From: an uncultured Beijerinckiaceae bacterium
GTDB lineage: Bacteria > Pseudomonadota > Alphaproteobacteria > Rhizobiales > Beijerinckiaceae
DNA: 25,737 nt
NCBI GenBank assembly: GCA_937863205.1
Contig: CALMGA010000476.1
Coordinates: 14,173 to 39,909, forward strand
Direction: 5' to 3'
In this document: piece after piece, positions 23,452 through 25,737 of the stretch
Layout: each line of letters opens with the position of its first letter
Position numbering within the stretch: the stretch's first letter is position 1
Notes under the pieces: generated by a model
What the model was told of the DNA's origin: nothing
The model's input: only the letters and a program-made list of their open reading frames with translations
The model's database searches: none
Translations under genes and position numbers: made by a program

Positions 23452-24243
23452 CTAGAGGCATGCCGACATCGCGGAGCGTAGCGCTTCGCGTATGTCGAGA
23501 TCGTCGGTGATCGGCAGAATGATGCCGCTCTGCACCGCGTCATCGAGCACGATGCCGTTGCCGACGAGACGGGCCGTGTGGATGAGCATGCGCGTCGAGG
23601 CACCTTCCACCAGCCCATGCGCCTGAAGATTGCGCGAGCGCTTGGCCATCGACACCAGCAGCGCGGCAAGGCCGGCATCGCTGTTCGCCTCGCGCGAGAC
23701 GATCTCGGATTCCACCGCCGGCACGGGGTAGCTGAAATCGATGGCGACGAAACGTTGCTTGGTCGACTCCTTGAGGTCCTTGACGGCGTTCTGGTAGCCG
23801 GGATTGTAGGAGATGGTGAGCTGGAAATCGGGATGGGCGTGGATGAGTTCGTTGCGCTTGTCGAGCGGAAGAGCACGGCGCGCATCCGTCAAGGGATGAA
23901 TGACGACGGTCGTATCCTGGCGTGCCTCGACGATCTCGTCGAGGTAGCAGATGGCGCCGTGGCGCACGGCGAGCGTCAGCGGCCCGTCGTGCCACACCGT
24001 TCCTTCGGGGGCCAAGAGATAGCGCCCGGCAAGGTCGGCCGCCGTCATGTCTTCGTGCGCGGCAACGGTGACGAGGGGTCGACCGAGCTTCCAAGCCATG
24101 TGCTCGATGAAGCGGGTCTTGCCGCAGCCGGTGGGTCCCTTCAGCATCACCGGCAGGCGATCCTTGTAGGCGGCCTCAAACAGGCTGATCTCCAGGCCTG
24201 ACGGAAGATAGAACGGTTCAGAGGTGATTCTGTAGTTGTCCAT
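23452..24243 (-). CDS. CbbQ/NorQ-type AAA+ ATPase (MoxR clade)
   Basis: This 263-aa AAA+ protein has Walker A G36-P-T-G-C-G-K-T43 and Walker B 'AICYLDEIVEA' with Asp102-Glu103. The 'AHEDMTAADLAGRYLL' segment (62-77) is characteristic of CbbQ, NirQ, NorQ and GpvN proteins. 'SYNPGYQ' (sensor 1 region) and a C-terminal CbbQ domain complete it. The family forms hexameric rings that, with a VWA partner, drive client remodelling. The start is ATG at 24241-24243, with AGGAG about 9-10 nt before it; a longer in-frame N-terminus has no ribosome-binding site. It is followed at once by its VWA partner, forming a two-gene operon that faces amiE. Confidence 0.92.
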   Translation of the reverse strand: MDNYRITSEPFYLPSGLEISLFEAAYKDRLPVMLKGPTGCGKTRFIEHMAWKLGRPLVTVAAHEDMTAADLAGRYLLAPEGTVWHDGPLTLAVRHGAICYLDEIVEARQDTTVVIHPLTDARRALPLDKRNELIHAHPDFQLTISYNPGYQNAVKDLKESTKQRFVAIDFSYPVPAVESEIVSREANSDAGLAALLVSMAKRSRNLQAHGLVEGASTRMLIHTARLVGNGIVLDDAVQSGIILPITDDLDIREALRSAMSACL

Positions 24244-24875
24244 CACGCCGCTCTCCTGGAGTCTGGTGTGGGAAGTCTGGTGTGGAACGAGCGGGTGGAT
24301 CGTGCACAAGTTGGGCCGCATTCATTGGCTCGTCGCTTGGAGCTCACGCGGTCTTGGTGATGGATGGAGCGGGCTTGCACAAAAATGACAAGCTCATCTC
24401 TCCCCTCGACGTTCCGTTGCTGAAGCCGCCACCCTGAAGAGGTTCGCGTTGGCAGGCCAACGCTTCACGCGATAAGCCTTCGATACGCCGCAGGTTTTGA
24501 TCGTAGAACCGCGGGGCGCTTTGCTGCACGATCGTTCCGATGGCCGCAGCTGAACGGTCTGGCTGTGGCATGCGATCGGCGCCCCCCTGGCGGGTCGGTG
24601 CGGGCACCTCCACCTCGGTCCCCCAACAAGGCCGACGTCGGATGAGATCCTCGGGCGGGCAGCGTGCAAGGGCGGCATCCGCGGGGATGGACAGCGCAGG
24701 CCGATCATCGACAACGCGCAGACGGTCGCGGCGGGCGAGGTCATCGAATGGTGGCCTGGCTCGTTCGACGCGTCGATTGTTGGACGACAGGTCGCACTGA
24801 AGAGCTGCGGCGGAGCGTGGATGTGGCGCGATCCGTGCGTGCGGGGCAGGGTGGCCCGGTGACGGATAGGCTGCG
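24244..24875. other. Gene-poor region upstream of the AAA+ gene
   Basis: Apart from the decayed repeat copy at 24443-24526, I find no credible gene. Reading frames exist on both strands but overlap one another, lack ribosome-binding sites and resemble no family. The promoter for the AAA+/VWA operon should lie within about 24245-24400, but I cannot point to a clear one. Confidence 0.4.
24443..24526 (-). pseudogene. Decayed copy of the 48-aa peptide gene (repeat copy 2)
   Basis: Read leftward, it shows 'AVLRSKPAAYRR' in one frame and 'AYRVKRWPANANL' in the next. These correspond to 'AAWRSKPAASQR' and 'AKRVERWPASAKL' of the intact copy at 1314-1460. A 1-nt indel in the middle breaks the frame. 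The downstream 125-aa and hydrolase genes are not duplicated here. Confidence 0.5.
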
Positions 24876-25220
24876 ATGACGGTGTGGCTAAAGAAGCTCG
24901 CGAAGATCCTGGCCCTCGGCTTCGAAACGGGTGCCGGGCCAGAGCAACAATCCGCCCTGGCCATCGCCAAACAGCTCGCGGCGAACAACGAGGTGTCGCT
25001 GGGCAGCGCTTATCGTGGCATCGCCGCCTTCCTTCCGGCCGAGTATGAATACCTCGAAGCCAAGCGACGCCAGGCCGGCGTAGCACCATTCGCGGGGGAT
25101 GCCGCGCGTTCCGATGATGCGTGGAATCGGTTGGCCGCGCAGTTCTCGGGAGACTCGCTCGCTGCGTTGGCGATGAAGAGCTGCACGGTCCACCCGCTCG
25201 TCCGCCGTCGGCGCGGCTGA
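24876..25220 (+). CDS. Hypothetical protein, 114 aa (faint DUF2786-like N-terminus)
   Basis: This small helical protein has an opening 'LKKLAKILALGFETGAGPEQ' followed by 'ALAIAKQLAANNE'. That vaguely recalls the DUF2786 pattern of a Lys/Leu helix followed by a Gly turn and an Ala-rich helix. The similarity is weak and unverified. The C-terminus is basic ('HPLVRRRRG'). No clear Shine-Dalgarno site precedes the ATG. It lies between gene-poor sequence and an IS66 end, so it may be a remnant. Confidence 0.4.
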   Translation: MTVWLKKLAKILALGFETGAGPEQQSALAIAKQLAANNEVSLGSAYRGIAAFLPAEYEYLEAKRRQAGVAPFAGDAARSDDAWNRLAAQFSGDSLAALAMKSCTVHPLVRRRRG

Positions 25221-25275
25221 GCGGCCCGAAGCGAGGCATCTGCAAGCAAACAGGGGGCGCTTGGCGAGAAGCAGG

Positions 25276-25557
25276 GTAAGCGATCTCTGGCCCCGCCTTT
25301 CGTCACGAAGTGTCGCAGGCGAAGCTGACGATCCTTGATCGGATCGTGCTGTGTTGATGCTCGAAAATACGGTCGAGCCGCCTCGGCAGACGGTACGGCG
25401 GTTGGAGGCGATGATTGGTGCGGGTGGCCGGCGGCGCTGGTCCAAGCAGTCCAAGGCCGAGCAGGCCAGGATCCTGGACGAGGCGACGGCTTTGGGGGCG
25501 ATGGTGTCGGCGGTCGCGCGCCGCAACGCGATGAGCCCGCAGCACCTGTTCACCTGA
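25276..25557 (+). mobile_element. Left end of an IS66-family element, interrupted
   Basis: GTAAGCG at 25276-25282 is the typical start of IS66-family terminal inverted repeats. It is followed 75 nt later by a TnpA-like reading frame. The similarity stops at about 25552, where an IS5-family element begins, so the IS66 copy is cut off within its first gene. Confidence 0.7.
25351..25557 (+). CDS. tnpA: IS66 TnpA (OrfA), truncated
   Basis: These 68 residues contain the helix-turn-helix of IS66 accessory protein TnpA: 'GRRRWSKQSKAEQARILDEA' and 'VARRNAMSPQHLF'. After 'HLF', intact proteins continue with a Trp-Arg-Arg segment; here the frame reads Thr and then stop as the sequence changes to the IS5-type end. 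Starts are GTG at 25351 or ATG at 25357. It is non-functional on its own. Confidence 0.75.
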   Translation: MLMLENTVEPPRQTVRRLEAMIGAGGRRRWSKQSKAEQARILDEATALGAMVSAVARRNAMSPQHLFT

Positions 25558-25561
25558 AAAC

Positions 25562-25737
25562 CTATTCCGGTGGGCATCGTCTCCAAGTCATGTTGCCGAA
25601 CGCGAGGTGGATCGGGGCGAGATAATTCTGCGGCTTCTTGGCCCAACGGTTCAGCAGACCGCGGAAGCGGTTGGTCCAGGCATGGGCGGCCTCAACGACC
25701 CAGCGCCGCGCCCTGGCTCCGATGTGCGTTTGGGCGT
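25562..25737 (-). CDS. IS5-family transposase, C-terminal part (runs off the window)
   Basis: Read leftward, 57 residues end in TAG at 25564-25562. They include 'ARRWVVEAAHAWTNRFRGLL', 'RWAKKPQNYLAPIHLAF' and 'TWRR', the hallmark C-terminal DDE-domain segment of IS5-family (IS427-like) transposases with the catalytic Glu in 'VVEAAHAW'. The 5' part lies beyond the window edge. The element's end must fall between this stop and the IS66 sequence, about 25552-25561. Confidence 0.8.
   Translation of the reverse strand, partial: AQTHIGARARRWVVEAAHAWTNRFRGLLNRWAKKPQNYLAPIHLAFGNMTWRRCPPE

Noticed and set aside
21222..23510. Long plus-strand open frame opposite the VWA gene
   Set aside because: No motif or ribosome-binding site; the minus-strand frame has a VWA MIDAS and an operon partner.
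23451..23885. N-terminal extension of the VWA protein to 911 aa
   Set aside because: It would overlap the AAA+ gene by over 430 bp, and its residues are out-of-frame translation of that gene; ATG at 23450 abuts the ATPase stop.

Overview
The window is a GC-rich bacterial segment. High GC, GTG/TTG starts, tight gene overlaps, a 'GAGCATCGGACCG' palindromic repeat and the gene families present all suggest an alphaproteobacterium of the Hyphomicrobiales (Methylobacterium/Bradyrhizobium-like). Genus is not resolved. No rRNA, tRNA or CRISPR array was seen.

Layout. (1) 23-1460, minus strand: three overlapping genes: a 48-aa peptide, a 125-aa unknown and an alpha/beta-hydrolase-fold protein whose nucleophile serine is alanine. 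(2) 1608-3323, minus: two small unknown proteins and an outer-membrane beta-barrel protein. (3) 3934-7365, minus: DUF255 thioredoxin-fold protein, thioredoxin-like [2Fe-2S] ferredoxin, and a CobW GTPase. (4) 7482-11105, minus: two diverged tubulin/FtsZ-superfamily proteins flanking a 108-aa unknown protein. (5) 11700-20947, mostly plus: a short-chain-amide regulon made of amiR (ANTAR antiterminator), amiC (amide sensor), a complete Urt/Fmd-type ABC transporter (binding protein, two permeases, two ATPases) and amiE (aliphatic amidase). A Prx5 peroxiredoxin lies between amiR and amiC on the minus strand. (6) 21150-24243, minus: a CbbQ/NorQ-type AAA+ ATPase and a CbbO/NorD-type VWA protein, convergent with amiE. 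(7) 24244-25737: gene-poor DNA with a decayed copy of the 48-aa peptide gene, one unknown small gene, and an IS66-family element cut off by an IS5-family element.

How the parts fit. AmiC should sense amide and release AmiR, which should antiterminate the transporter-amidase operon. The transporter would import the amide and AmiE would hydrolyse it to carboxylate plus ammonia. The tubulin-like, CobW/ferredoxin and AAA+/VWA modules have no assigned role here.

The most unusual signal is a pair of matching RNA elements on the minus strand, at 11196-11272 upstream of the tubulin-like operon and 13127-13201 upstream of the peroxiredoxin. Each has a TTGACA promoter, about 75 nt of predicted RNA, three mutually exclusive AGCC/GGCU segments and an intrinsic terminator ending in a U run. 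This is the layout of a transcription attenuator or a small terminated RNA. It links the tubulin-like operon and the peroxiredoxin to a common control, with amiR lying between them.
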